Made by a program: the position numbers and the translations under genes. This document shows, piece by piece, positions 11,806-20,644 of a stretch of DNA of 31,615 bases (positions are counted from its first letter, which is position 1; each line of letters opens with the position of its first letter). The notes beneath the pieces were generated by a model, which saw only the letters and a list, made by a program, of their open reading frames with translations, did not search any database and was not told where the DNA came from. The stretch is from a virus: the IMG/VR virus record IMGVR_UViG_3300021405_000041, positions 1-31,615 of that record; one strand, 5' to 3'.

Positions 11806-14521
11806 GATGGTCCTTTGCGGTTTTGTTTGACTCATTCTCTCGCAGCGCAGCCTTCGACTCAGCGCGGTCACCCAATCGCTTCAACAAAACAGCTTCATTG
11901 TGCGGATAAGGTTTCTTGTACAAGTCCGGCGGCGGACGCTTGGGATGTTCGTGTTCGATATGAGAAAGCAACCCGTCCATCACTTCCTCGTAGTTGTCCC
12001 AATTCAATCCGCGAGCCTTTACCATCGCACGCTCTGCCGCCGTACCGTCTTCGGCGTGCGCTTTCTCGTAGGACTTTCCCGCGCGCATCGCCTTGTGTTC
12101 TTCACGCTCGTGTTCGGCAAGAAACTCCGATGGGTCGATTGACTCGTAGCCTTTTCCATTCGCGCGCTTCACTGCGATTCGCGTGGGCACGCGGCGATCA
12201 ATGTAAACGGTTTTATCGTCGTCGGACGATCCAGCGAGGTAGGGCACGTCGTATTTGCGATTGACGCTTGATTTATCGGCGGATTTGGATTCTACTTGTC
12301 CTTTATGCCCCGATTCACCCCCCACCTTGCCGCCCGTGGCGCGCTGTTGCTGTACGCGACCGCCTGTTTTCTGTGCCTCTACTGGCCCTGGAACGGGCTG
12401 CTGCTGGTTCTGGGCGCCCGCGCCGCCTGTAAGCTGCAAAACCGAGGGAGGCAACGTGGTGGCCTCCCTAGCCCCAGCCATGGCAGCGGCCCGCGACCCA
12501 GTTTCCCGCAAAGCCTGACCAATCCGAGGATTTGAGGAAGCCGCCGACAACCCACGCGCGATATCCGCCGGGTTGCTGGTCGTAAGTAGTTCCGCCACTC
12601 GTTTTGCTGTATTACGATCCACATAGCCCAAGGCCGAACGGAACCCAGCCGTAATCGCTTCCGGCGCGATGCGCCGCGCTCCCATGCCCCCTAGGAACCC
12701 CTCACCAGCACCACGCCAATCGCCCGTGAGATAGCCCCCAGCGGCACCTCCAGCCAAACCGGCCTCGATCATCTGTCGCGCCGTCGTGGAATTGCCAAGA
12801 GCTTTGCGGACCGCGTCGAACACCCGTTCACGGTCCACAAAGGCCCCTAGGCGGTCTGCCGCAGGCTGTCCCAATACCGCCGCTATCCGTTGTCTTTCCT
12901 GCGGTGAATTGTAAATTCGATTTGTCACGTCCTGATTGTCGGAAACACCTTCCGCCTTGCGTGCCATGGCGTCGGCATAGGACTCCTGAAAAATCTCCCG
13001 CTCCGCAGGCTTCATCTGAGCCATCGTGCGTTGCAAATCACGCACGTCACCCTTGAAATTCAACGCCTGCTGTCCAGCTTCGATAGCGTTGTTGCCACCA
13101 AAATACCGCGCGGCAATACCACGAGCATCGGCAAATTCCGGAACCTGCTTGTCAAGCTCCGCTTTGAGTTGTTGTTCCAAACCACCGTAAAGAGCAGCAT
13201 CCGTGTTATTCCCGGCACGGCGCGCTTGTGCTGCCATGCCAGACAGATTACGTGATGCATAATCCCAAAATTGTAAATTCGGATAAGGCAACATTCCCTT
13301 ACCCGGCAAGAACTTTAACTGTCCATCGGGTGTCACATTGACGGGCGGATTCATCGCACCGAATCCATCCTTCACCTGAAAATCCTGCCAGCGATTCACA
13401 GCGCCGCGTATCGCACCCGCGACGCTTGGCGCCGACGACAGCCTTTCTAATTCTGGCGACCAAATAGGGCGGTCGCCAGCTTGATAGGCCGCACCGTAAG
13501 CACCACCGCGTTCAAGATCATATTCCGCTTCAAGTTGAGCTTTGGTCTTAGCAGTATCGGCACCGCCGGAAACCAAGCCACGGATCGTCGAACCAGCCCG
13601 ATCATTCTGTTCGGCAAACCGATCGGCAACCGTACTCTGAATTAGGGCGCGACCTTCCGGCGATGTATTCGCCGCGGAGCGCAGTAAAGCACGCGTCGTT
13701 TCGCCGCCCAAGTCCGCAGCCATCACAGGCTGGCCCGCAGCGTGCGCAGCCACATATTCTCCAGGCGTCAAGCCCAAGGTTTGACCGGCCGCCACCTGCG
13801 GAGCGTCGGTCGTCAAGGCACCGTAAACCCGGCGGGCCGCTTCCTTCGCCGGGTCGATCATCCCGCGAACTGCGGAAGCGATAGGACGCCCATAAAGGTC
13901 GTAACCGAACTGGAGTCCCTTTCCAATCGCGCTGCCGCCTAACTCACCCCCGGCACCACCTAAGCCACCCTCGATACCACCAGTCACCGCGCCAATAGCC
14001 GCTCCCGGCAATCCACCCTCTCGCGTACCTTCCGCAGCGCCCGTGACGGCACCATAGCCGGCACCAATTTTAGCACCCTGGACAAGACGCGCCGGCAACC
14101 CAGCCACCTGCCCTATAGGCAAAGCTGCCATGGTCGCACCAGCGCCGCCTAGTTCACCCGCGCCGTAATAGTAAGGGTGTTGCACCTGCGCCGCGTCGCG
14201 CTGCCTTTTTGCGTCGTCGCGAGCCGAATGATAAATGCCAGTCAAGCCGCCAGACTTGTTGATTTGGTCTTCGTAATCTTGCACCTGATCCGGCGGCACA
14301 TAGCCGCGCGCTTCCGCAGCGCCAACAGCCGCCATAAGGCCGGTTATCTCGTCAGACCATCCTGCACTGGCGCCAGACTTTAAGCCCTCCCAAGCCGCGC
14401 GAGCACCTCCGACCTGCGGAGTAGTAGGAGTTGCATTTGCAGGATCAAAAGGCGGCGGCGACTCTGCACCAACAGGTGTCGCCGCTGTCGGATCAAAGGG
14501 AGGTGGTGCATCGTCTGCCAT
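11798..14521 (-). CDS. large internal virion (ejection-type) protein with C-terminal HExxE domain
   Basis: I chose ATG 14521, with GGG six bases upstream, two bases after the previous stop. A TTG at 14527 is the alternative. The 907-aa protein starts with two PPPFDP repeats. It has Gly/Ala-rich stretches at about residues 110-210 that resemble glycine-zipper membrane segments, then a long helical middle. The last 150 residues form a separate domain opening YDVPYLAG, then KTVYIDR, then a HERREE-like motif (H804-E805-R-E-E808-H809) and a conserved AHAEDG/AERA helix. I know this domain from Hyphomicrobiales phages as a presumed metal-binding peptidase-like unit. Such large proteins are often ejected with phage DNA. 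Exact functions are inferred. Confidence 0.7.
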   Translation of the reverse strand: MADDAPPPFDPTAATPVGAESPPPFDPANATPTTPQVGGARAAWEGLKSGASAGWSDEITGLMAAVGAAEARGYVPPDQVQDYEDQINKSGGLTGIYHSARDDAKRQRDAAQVQHPYYYGAGELGGAGATMAALPIGQVAGLPARLVQGAKIGAGYGAVTGAAEGTREGGLPGAAIGAVTGGIEGGLGGAGGELGGSAIGKGLQFGYDLYGRPIASAVRGMIDPAKEAARRVYGALTTDAPQVAAGQTLGLTPGEYVAAHAAGQPVMAADLGGETTRALLRSAANTSPEGRALIQSTVADRFAEQNDRAGSTIRGLVSGGADTAKTKAQLEAEYDLERGGAYGAAYQAGDRPIWSPELERLSSAPSVAGAIRGAVNRWQDFQVKDGFGAMNPPVNVTPDGQLKFLPGKGMLPYPNLQFWDYASRNLSGMAAQARRAGNNTDAALYGGLEQQLKAELDKQVPEFADARGIAARYFGGNNAIEAGQQALNFKGDVRDLQRTMAQMKPAEREIFQESYADAMARKAEGVSDNQDVTNRIYNSPQERQRIAAVLGQPAADRLGAFVDRERVFDAVRKALGNSTTARQMIEAGLAGGAAGGYLTGDWRGAGEGFLGGMGARRIAPEAITAGFRSALGYVDRNTAKRVAELLTTSNPADIARGLSAASSNPRIGQALRETGSRAAAMAGAREATTLPPSVLQLTGGAGAQNQQQPVPGPVEAQKTGGRVQQQRATGGKVGGESGHKGQVESKSADKSSVNRKYDVPYLAGSSDDDKTVYIDRRVPTRIAVKRANGKGYESIDPSEFLAEHEREEHKAMRAGKSYEKAHAEDGTAAERAMVKARGLNWDNYEEVMDGLLSHIEHEHPKRPPPDLYKKPYPHNEAVLLKRLGDRAESKAALRENESNKTAKDHHA
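11821..11880 (-). repeat. 60-bp patch shared with 26642-26701, copy 1
   Basis: Reading on the minus strand, this patch begins AGCGATTGGGTGACCGCGCT and ends GAGAATGAGTCAAAC. The same two flanks occur at 26642-26701 with a diverged middle. Here it encodes the C-terminal residues LGDRAESKAALRENESNKT of the large virion protein. Confidence 0.55.
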
Positions 14522-14523
14522 CG

Positions 14524-17500
14524 TCAACCCTTTTGTGGGCTCGGGTCATTGTACGAACCGTCAGGTTGCAACTTGTAAATCCATCCGTTAGATCGCATAG
14601 CCGGCGGCTTCGTGGTGGCTTGCGGCACGCCCGCATTTTGACCACCGGGAGCACCCGCAGTCGGCATCGTAGTCGCCGCAGGCGCGCCCTTACCACTGAT
14701 TCGCGATAAAATAGCTTGCCTTACAATCTCTGGCGCAATCTTGGCCGCTTCCATTTCCTGCCCCATTTGCTCCAAAGCGGCCTGAATACCTTCATGCCCG
14801 GTCGCTTTTGCAAGAAGATCATGAGCGGACTGTTGAGCAAACACCGAGTTGGTTCCCGTTCGCGACATCGCTTGAGAGTAAGCCGTCATCGCACCTTGGA
14901 GCGCGGTATTATAACGAATATAACGCGGGTCGCTCGTGCCGGACTGAACCATCTGTTCAAGTTTATTGATCGGGACCCAGTCACTACGCGGCAACGCCGC
15001 GGAAGCCTGTAGCGCAAGCGGGAATGTTTGTTTTGCTTCTTCAACCGCAGCATCAACGTTAGCCGAACGTTTCGCCGCCGTCGAAGCTGCCGCTGATTGA
15101 CTCGTAAAGTTTGCTTTTGCCGCCGCCAAGTCCGCCCCGCTCCATCCCTCAGTTGCAGCGCGTTCCGCCAGACGGTTTTGAATACGCGTTAGATTCTGAC
15201 CGGTCTGCGCCCCGCGACCGAGATTTTGCAATGCGGACGGATCACCCGCGTGGATACGATCAACCGCCAGATTCACCGCGGCGTCAGTCATAAGGCCACT
15301 GTCGTTTGTAGCTATGGTCTCGCCAGTTTTTGGATTAACCAACTCTTGACCAGGAGTCATCACTTTCGGAGCATTCAATTGACGCTCCAATTCGTCTTGT
15401 TGATGTTGTAGTGTCGCCTTCTGATACGGCGTCATTTGCGTTTGAGTGAATTTCTGTGCGCTCTCTTCCAACTGATTGCGTTTCGTTTCTTGCGCAATCC
15501 GATCCTGCTCAGCCTTCGCCGCCTGATTCAACTGCTTCACTTTCAGGTCAACATCCTGATCTTGTTTCTTCAACCCGCTATAGGTCTGCAAGCCTTGCAA
15601 GCCGCCCTCTCCGATAGCCGTTCCCAGGAAAGGCGACCGCGAAGCCATCATGCCCAAGCCCGCCGCCATGAGCGACTGATAAAAATTAGGAGACAGCCCG
15701 AGCAATCCTTTCTCCTGCGAACGAGATTCCGCAGGCGCACTGGTGACCGAGTCCGGTGGCACAACAGGCGCAGCGTTGCGTGACCCATCATCCGAAAAAG
15801 CAAGTGCAGACGATCCGAGCCCAGCCTGCGGCGCAGACGTTCCTTGCGTAATTTCGGGAGGCAACGCATCGGCCAAACCGGGCCGTGATCGCGGCAGCGG
15901 AACATCGTCACCTTGCGGCGCAGGAGCATAAGGAGAACTTTGCCCGTAAGTCTGAAACTTCAAAATATTCTCAAGAGGATTCGCTTCACCTGCACTGTTA
16001 TTATACAACCCCGCAGGAACAGACGGCTGGACAAATCGATCAGACGGAAAATTAACGACATCGCCATCATCGTCGGGAGACCCACCAGATGCAAACCGTC
16101 GCCGCGGCATGAACGACGCCATTCCAAGCCCGGCGCGCACGGGCGCACCACCACGTTTCAACTGAATCCTGTTCGTCTTCGGAAAAACCAATCCACCATG
16201 GGCATAAAGTGCGGTATCGCTTGACGTAGGCGGCATCACAGCCGAATCCATACTCCCGAAAGCATCCAGCGGCAGACTATTATTGCCAACACCAGAAACC
16301 TGCGGAGCAATATTCATCGGCGCTCCAGGCTGCGCAGGCTTATTCGGAAACGCTTTCTTCATCGCATCAGAAAATCCAGCAGCGTTCTGCGCCATCTGTT
16401 GCGGCGTTTGGACTTGCTGTTCTGGAATCTTTGGAGGAGACGGTAAATCCTTACCATGCGGCATCTGTCCGGGCGTCAACCATGGATTGCCCGGAAGGCC
16501 GGGAGAAAACCCGAACCCCGACGGCACACCACCATCGGCTAAACCTTGAACGCGCCCGCCAAAATAACGACGTGCAGCGCTCTTGGTCGCCTCATCGTAA
16601 TCGACGTGTTTGAATCCGTTCACTTCATGCACGGCATCGGGATTAACCTTCTCGACATCCTGCGCCAACAAACCGATACGAGTCTCAGGATCGCCTTTGT
16701 AGTTGAATCTATAAATATGCTGACCATCATTGAGCGAACCGATCTTTCTGATATTCTCTTTCGCGCGCTTGTCGGATAGTGCTGCTAATCCGGCAATGCC
16801 TTGCGAACCGCCCGCTTGTCCTGCGGCACCGAGCCCAGCAATACCGAGTCCCAAATACTGCGCCAACGGATTCGGCGCTGGCCCCGTCGTGCTTGACGTT
16901 CCACCTTCCTGCGATCCCACACCCGTCAACAGCGGCAGTTCCCAACTCAACATGCTTTCCGGCATGAACTGCTGCTGCATGAACTGCTGATAAGCCGCCG
17001 TGTCTTGCGCCTGCTGTGTTTGTTGTTCAAGCGTGCCGGCTCCAACTTGCGCGTTGGCGCCAGTGAGCGCGGCATTCTCCAGTCCCTGACCCGTACTGGC
17101 GATACCGTAAGCGGCCTGTTCGGGATTCTGTTGGAACTGCTGACCGGCCGTTTGCAGAGCTTGCGTGTAACCCTGATTTTCCAGCCCAGCAATGACCGGC
17201 GCTTCTTGCGCCGATTGTTGTCCGGCAAGAACGGATTGTGCAACGGCAGTCCGATCGCCACCCAATGCACCTTGCGCGGCAGCATTCCCTAAAACTTGCT
17301 GCTGTTGAATCGCGTTCTGATTGTTCATTTGTTGTTCGGTCGCCTGAACAACATCCTGCGTATAGGGCGATTGGTATTGTTGAATCTGTTGCTGCGTCAA
17401 CGGCTGCGCAGCGTTCTCCTGCAAGCCAGCGGCCTCCTGCATATAAGGAACACCAGCCAGCGCGTACTGGTCGATGTTACCAATGCCGCTCTGCTGTTGT

Positions 17501-17643
17501 TGATTTACACCCGCAGTCAACTCGCCGCCGTATGGCGTGTAAGGCGTCGCGGCGACGTTTTGTAACTGCCCAATCGCCTGCTGATACTGCGGGAGTGCAG
17601 TCGGCGATTGCGAAGTTGTCGTCGTGTTCGAGCCCTTGGACAT
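14524..17643 (-). CDS. large virion protein with internal S74 autoprotease/chaperone motif
   Basis: This 1039-aa protein opens with about 230 residues rich in Gln and Ala, then a Gly-rich linker. At residues 290-350 it carries LSDKRAKENIRKIGSL, YRFNYK, TRIGLLAQDVEKVNP and GFKHVDYDEATK. This is the order of the peptidase S74 intramolecular chaperone, including the Ser/Lys pair five residues apart (S290, K295). In well-studied cases (bacteriophage endosialidase tailspikes) this domain is at the C-terminus and cuts itself off. Here about 700 residues follow, with Pro/Gly-rich linkers, a GLLGLSPNFYQSLMAAGLGM hydrophobic stretch and helical segments. It probably belongs to the ejection or tail machinery. 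Confidence 0.75.
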   Translation of the reverse strand: MSKGSNTTTTSQSPTALPQYQQAIGQLQNVAATPYTPYGGELTAGVNQQQQSGIGNIDQYALAGVPYMQEAAGLQENAAQPLTQQQIQQYQSPYTQDVVQATEQQMNNQNAIQQQQVLGNAAAQGALGGDRTAVAQSVLAGQQSAQEAPVIAGLENQGYTQALQTAGQQFQQNPEQAAYGIASTGQGLENAALTGANAQVGAGTLEQQTQQAQDTAAYQQFMQQQFMPESMLSWELPLLTGVGSQEGGTSSTTGPAPNPLAQYLGLGIAGLGAAGQAGGSQGIAGLAALSDKRAKENIRKIGSLNDGQHIYRFNYKGDPETRIGLLAQDVEKVNPDAVHEVNGFKHVDYDEATKSAARRYFGGRVQGLADGGVPSGFGFSPGLPGNPWLTPGQMPHGKDLPSPPKIPEQQVQTPQQMAQNAAGFSDAMKKAFPNKPAQPGAPMNIAPQVSGVGNNSLPLDAFGSMDSAVMPPTSSDTALYAHGGLVFPKTNRIQLKRGGAPVRAGLGMASFMPRRRFASGGSPDDDGDVVNFPSDRFVQPSVPAGLYNNSAGEANPLENILKFQTYGQSSPYAPAPQGDDVPLPRSRPGLADALPPEITQGTSAPQAGLGSSALAFSDDGSRNAAPVVPPDSVTSAPAESRSQEKGLLGLSPNFYQSLMAAGLGMMASRSPFLGTAIGEGGLQGLQTYSGLKKQDQDVDLKVKQLNQAAKAEQDRIAQETKRNQLEESAQKFTQTQMTPYQKATLQHQQDELERQLNAPKVMTPGQELVNPKTGETIATNDSGLMTDAAVNLAVDRIHAGDPSALQNLGRGAQTGQNLTRIQNRLAERAATEGWSGADLAAAKANFTSQSAAASTAAKRSANVDAAVEEAKQTFPLALQASAALPRSDWVPINKLEQMVQSGTSDPRYIRYNTALQGAMTAYSQAMSRTGTNSVFAQQSAHDLLAKATGHEGIQAALEQMGQEMEAAKIAPEIVRQAILSRISGKGAPAATTMPTAGAPGGQNAGVPQATTKPPAMRSNGWIYKLQPDGSYNDPSPQKG

Positions 17644-17644
17644 T

Positions 17645-18253
17645 TTAAGCCCTACCCGCCATCTGCAACGGCATCATCAAGGTCGTGGCAACCGCTGTTG
17701 CCAAGTGAGCCGCTAGGCCGTTCTCTTTTTTCGAGTCACGTCCACGCGTGTGGACCTTCCACAGATCGAAATTCTGCGCGCGCTCGAAATATTCCGGGGG
17801 CGCTCCGCTGACAAAAAATGCGCCGGACGGCATCCCAAAATGGCGGCGGTACTTTCTCACCTTTGCTTCCATTCGGCTTGAAGTGCACACGCCAATCACC
17901 AAAGGAATGCCCAAGGACTTTTGACAATGATCAGCGTACTTCAATAATATGTCAGCGTAATTCGTCCTGCGGAATTCTGGCGACACAAAATTCCACAACT
18001 CTTCCAAGTGAAGTTGCCAAGTATAGTAATAGCGGGTGATCAATAGCCCCAACATCGCGCGAATGTCCCCTGCCGGCCCTTTTATAAGACCAATCACACC
18101 TTCCTTCTTTTGAACTGCGCGATTGAAAGTATCGACAACGCATCCTTCATCAAGTTCAAAGAGTCCGTTTTCTTGGTGCATGATTTTGAACAGCCGCATG
18201 AATTCCGGAAGATCAGAGAGAGTCGCACCGATGACTATGGGATTCTCACTCAT
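17645..18253 (-). CDS. GNAT-family N-acetyltransferase
   Basis: I chose ATG 18253 because it overlaps the upstream stop as ATGA. The frame extending to 18319 lies inside that gene. The 202-aa protein has the GNAT order: an N-terminal strand and helix (IVIGATLSDLPEFMRLFKIM), central strands GVIGLIKGPAGDIRAMLGLL, then helix RTNYADILLKYADHCQKSLG and a late strand IPLVIGVCTSS. GNAT enzymes transfer an acetyl group from acetyl-CoA to an amine. Copies in phage structural operons are common, and their substrate is unknown. The canonical Q/RxxGxG loop is not obvious. Confidence 0.7.
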   Translation of the reverse strand: MSENPIVIGATLSDLPEFMRLFKIMHQENGLFELDEGCVVDTFNRAVQKKEGVIGLIKGPAGDIRAMLGLLITRYYYTWQLHLEELWNFVSPEFRRTNYADILLKYADHCQKSLGIPLVIGVCTSSRMEAKVRKYRRHFGMPSGAFFVSGAPPEYFERAQNFDLWKVHTRGRDSKKENGLAAHLATAVATTLMMPLQMAGRA

Positions 18254-19281
18254 GATTTTACCGGCGGCTTTAGACCCTTGAGCGTGCGGATATGGTCCTT
18301 TCGGAGTGACATTACCCATTGGTCCAGAATCTTGTGGCCTCTCTTGATATCACCATCGCCGATTCGCGCTACCACGGAAGGGTCTATTATAAATTCGCCG
18401 CCTGCGGTCACAACATCAACCGGAGTCCCACTTCCTTCGCCCCGAGCCCCACCTTTGTCGCCGGGGATTCCCATCATCCGCGGCGGCTTCGGAGCGCCAG
18501 TACCGTGGCCCATTGGTCCGGCACCAAACATATTCGTTGCGATCTTCATCCCCGCCATCGTGTTCGATTGACCGAGGTGTGAAATCGTCTCTGCGGGCAA
18601 AACATAAGAGCCCGATGGCACTGCCATGTTATGCCGATCGGTGCGTCCAGGCACTGCCGACATGATAGGACCAGTGTGAGTCAAGCCGCGCGCCTCTTGC
18701 TTTGCGAACCACGGCATCTGCCCCAACCCCGCCATCCCACCGGACGCCATCCCCGCAGGATTTGCCTGCATCATCCCATTGACCATCTGCATATTATTCT
18801 GCGGCGCGATTCCCGCAGTAGGTTGCGCACCAACAAAAGAATTTCCCGACGCAACTTGATTCACTGCGGGGTTAGCGCTGCCGAGTCCCGTGTTTGCTGG
18901 CGCTGAATTGAACCCTGCGGGATTCTGCGTTGGCGTCGGAGTGGGCGCTGTTGCGCCGGCTGGCGTAGCGACGGGCGCGGCAGCGAACGAGGCTGGCGTT
19001 GGTGACGCTGAATTCATGCCGGCATTGCTTGCGGGGCCTGCAACTTGGTTCGATCCGCTTTGCAATGCGGAAATTACGGCCGTCACAGGATCAGTCGCGC
19101 CGCCTGCGTCGTAGCCTTTGACTTTGCCGCCGCGCTCGCGCTTGGCTCTATTTTTGATGCTGTACGCAATCGCGAGGGCTTGGCTTTTGTCCTTCACATG
19201 CGGTGATACGCCGCGTTCTTTCATCAACGTCGAAATGTTTGCTTTGAAAGCCGAAGGCGATGACGAATGTTGCAGCGGCAT
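18250..19281 (-). CDS. phage structural protein, unknown (343 aa)
   Basis: AGGA lies 8 nt before ATG 19281. The N-terminus (residues 9-50) carries the pattern SPHVKDKSQALAIAYSIKNR, common in phage proteins with a Lys/Arg-rich, Gly-Gly tail. Then comes a Pro/Ala/Thr linker, the segment VPSGSYVLPAETISHLGQSN, and a C-terminal domain with VVTAGGEFIIDPSVVARIGD and RGHKILDQWVMSLRKDHI. I know this architecture from tail-region genes of alphaproteobacterial phages. The function is unknown. It overlaps the acetyltransferase gene by four bases. Confidence 0.7.
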   Translation of the reverse strand: MPLQHSSSPSAFKANISTLMKERGVSPHVKDKSQALAIAYSIKNRAKRERGGKVKGYDAGGATDPVTAVISALQSGSNQVAGPASNAGMNSASPTPASFAAAPVATPAGATAPTPTPTQNPAGFNSAPANTGLGSANPAVNQVASGNSFVGAQPTAGIAPQNNMQMVNGMMQANPAGMASGGMAGLGQMPWFAKQEARGLTHTGPIMSAVPGRTDRHNMAVPSGSYVLPAETISHLGQSNTMAGMKIATNMFGAGPMGHGTGAPKPPRMMGIPGDKGGARGEGSGTPVDVVTAGGEFIIDPSVVARIGDGDIKRGHKILDQWVMSLRKDHIRTLKGLKPPVKS

Positions 19282-19290
19282 TGTTTGTTC

Positions 19291-19644
19291 CTAAGAGGAA
19301 GCCGGCAGCGAAGTCCACGCCGACGCGCCATTGGTATTGACATAAACCCGCGTCGTCGCCGATGAAGCATCAAGTCGCAGATAGAGCGAACTGGTAGCCG
19401 CCGCGAGCGTCGGCGTTCCGGTCCCGCCGAACACCCCGAAATTCGGCGTCGAGAAAAACACAAATCCCGCGCCCGCTGTCCCTCCCGATGGCGGCGCTGT
19501 CGTCCCGAGTGCCCGGATCGAACCGCTATAACTTACTAGCGTCCCAAACACCTGCGGCAGCGCGTTGCTCAAAGTCTGTGCGATGTTGCCGAGGTTGGTC
19601 ACCCCGTTTTTTAGATTTGAGACTAGATCGTCGATTGAGGCCAT
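19291..19644 (-). CDS. small fibre-like protein with shared C-terminal module
   Basis: This 117-aa protein has an N-terminal helix (IDDLVSNLKNGVTNLGNIAQ) and a C-terminal 55-residue module with GTGTPTLAAATSSLYLRLDA and RVYVNTNGASAWTSL. The same module closes the 540-aa spike protein at 26689-28311. Such modules are typical of fibre, collar or neck-whisker proteins. A helical trimerisation stem with a receptor-side cap is a reasonable model. Confidence 0.65.
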   Translation of the reverse strand: MASIDDLVSNLKNGVTNLGNIAQTLSNALPQVFGTLVSYSGSIRALGTTAPPSGGTAGAGFVFFSTPNFGVFGGTGTPTLAAATSSLYLRLDASSATTRVYVNTNGASAWTSLPASS

Positions 19645-19654
19645 GGGTTAGGCT

Positions 19655-19942
19655 TTAAGATTTTGGGTCACGAGAGGGCGTACCGTTTGCATCGCCGGAC
19701 TCGGTCAACTTACCATCGTTTTTAGCGTCTTCGGGACCTATATCTCTGACTAACCCTCCAACCCCAATCTCCCCGCCAGCCATTTCGACAGAATCAGTGA
19801 CCGGCACCCCCGCAGTTTCGGCAGTCCACCCTTTTTTGGGAGCGTCCCCAGGGAACCGCTGAATCCTGTGATCAGCGGGGATGGCCGGGTTAAGTTTAGG
19901 CGCTTGTGGCACGGGACCGTTAGGGTCGTATTCGTTCGATAA
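19655..19942 (-). pseudogene. 3' remnant of a phage gene interrupted by the insertion
   Basis: On the minus strand an open frame encodes SNEYDPNGPVPQAPKLNPAI, continues through DHRIQRFPGDAPKKGW and ends GTPSRDPKS. It stops just before the fibre-like gene. No ATG or good Shine-Dalgarno precedes this coding-like part. Extending the frame upstream runs antisense to the inserted gene at 19954. It therefore looks like the C-terminal 95 codons of a late gene that lost its 5' end. The alternative is a small gene using a rare start. It contains one arm of a 28-bp inverted repeat. Confidence 0.45.
19729..19756 (+). repeat. left arm of 28-bp inverted repeat (26/28)
   Basis: The arm reads CTTCGGGACCTATATCTCTG and continues ACTAACCC. 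It matches the reverse complement of 20645-20672 at 26 of 28 positions. It lies within the coding-like remnant gene, where the minus strand reads GLVRDIGPE. Confidence 0.75.
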
Positions 19943-19953
19943 CGGAGATTGAA

Positions 19954-20196
19954 ATGGGAATTTCCTTTGATGATTCTCCAAATGAACCACTATTCGCCAG
20001 ATTACCGAAGTCAGAACCATCGCTAGACGGCGTAGTGGCGACTGTGAGCGTAGACGTTGACGGGCTTCCTCGTTCCACTGTGCTCGTTCGGCTTGTGTTG
20101 GAACCCGAGGACGCCCGCGAACTGGCGCAAACCCTCCAGATAAACGCGAATGTCGTGGATTTGTGGCGGAAAAATCGAGTTGAGAATCAAGCATGA
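19954..20196 (+). CDS. passenger-type small ORF 1 (80 aa)
   Basis: CGGAG lies 6-7 nt before ATG 19954. The product is acidic with strands (GVVATVSVDVDG, TVLVRLVLEPEDA) followed by a helix (RELAQTLQINANVVDLWRK). The strand-then-helix ending resembles the ORF at 21778-22017 (VEFLVPAHAMKALIEDLTEA), so the two may be distant relatives. It is coupled to the next ORF by ATGA. Its function is unknown. Confidence 0.55.
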   Translation: MGISFDDSPNEPLFARLPKSEPSLDGVVATVSVDVDGLPRSTVLVRLVLEPEDARELAQTLQINANVVDLWRKNRVENQA

Positions 20197-20447
20197 CCAT
20201 CACACCCAAACTCACCACGCTGCCCCAAATCTCGGAAGCCAACTACGAAGCCGTCAGGCGTGTCCTCAAACGCAGTCTCCCGGCCACCCACCGGGAATGG
20301 CTCGATCTCCGCGCGCAGTGGACTGCGGACTATCCCAACCACGTCTTCGTGGATGTAGACCCGCAACAGTTCGCCAGGTTTTTTGGGACGAGCAGGCGCG
20401 GAGACGACATCCAAACCCTCTTCGACTTTGTGTGGGTAAAGCCCTAG
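20193..20447 (+). CDS. passenger-type small ORF 2 (84 aa, possibly cut short by TAG)
   Basis: It starts inside the stop of ORF 1. The product has a helix-rich first part (ISEANYEAVRRVLKRSLPAT, HREWLDLRAQW) and ends TLFDFVWVKP at a TAG. The same frame stays open for a further 39 codons after this stop, with coding-like third-position GC. The original protein may therefore have been about 124 aa. No family is recognised. Confidence 0.5.
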   Translation: MTITPKLTTLPQISEANYEAVRRVLKRSLPATHREWLDLRAQWTADYPNHVFVDVDPQQFARFFGTSRRGDDIQTLFDFVWVKP

Positions 20448-20567
20448 GGCGCAGCACCATTCCGGTTGAACCTTCGCCCCAAGCCGGATGCCTATGCGAA
20501 CGTTTTCCGCCAGAGCGGCAATTTCCCCATCGGGCAAAACAAAATCGGCGACTTGACTGCCGGCTAA
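20448..20567 (+). other. in-frame coding-like extension after an amber stop
   Basis: Directly after the TAG of the 84-aa ORF the frame reads PFRLNLRPKPDAYANVFRQS, then GNFPIGQNKIGDLTAG, and stops at TAA 20565-20567. About 70 percent of third positions are G or C by my count. No good independent start or ribosome binding site lies at its head. The remaining bases to 20644 show no gene. Confidence 0.4.
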
Positions 20568-20644
20568 ATGTTTTTGGGCCAGAAGCCCGTTTTCACAGAC
20601 TAACCCCCCCAAGCGACTCTGCGGACTCACCTTTTGGCGCTTTT

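Noticed and set aside
19943-20242. 5' extension of the minus-strand remnant to an ATG at 20242 (195 aa total)
   Set aside because: This part is antisense to ORFs 1 and 2, which have a Shine-Dalgarno and ATGA coupling. Only the segment to about 19942 looks like phage coding sequence.
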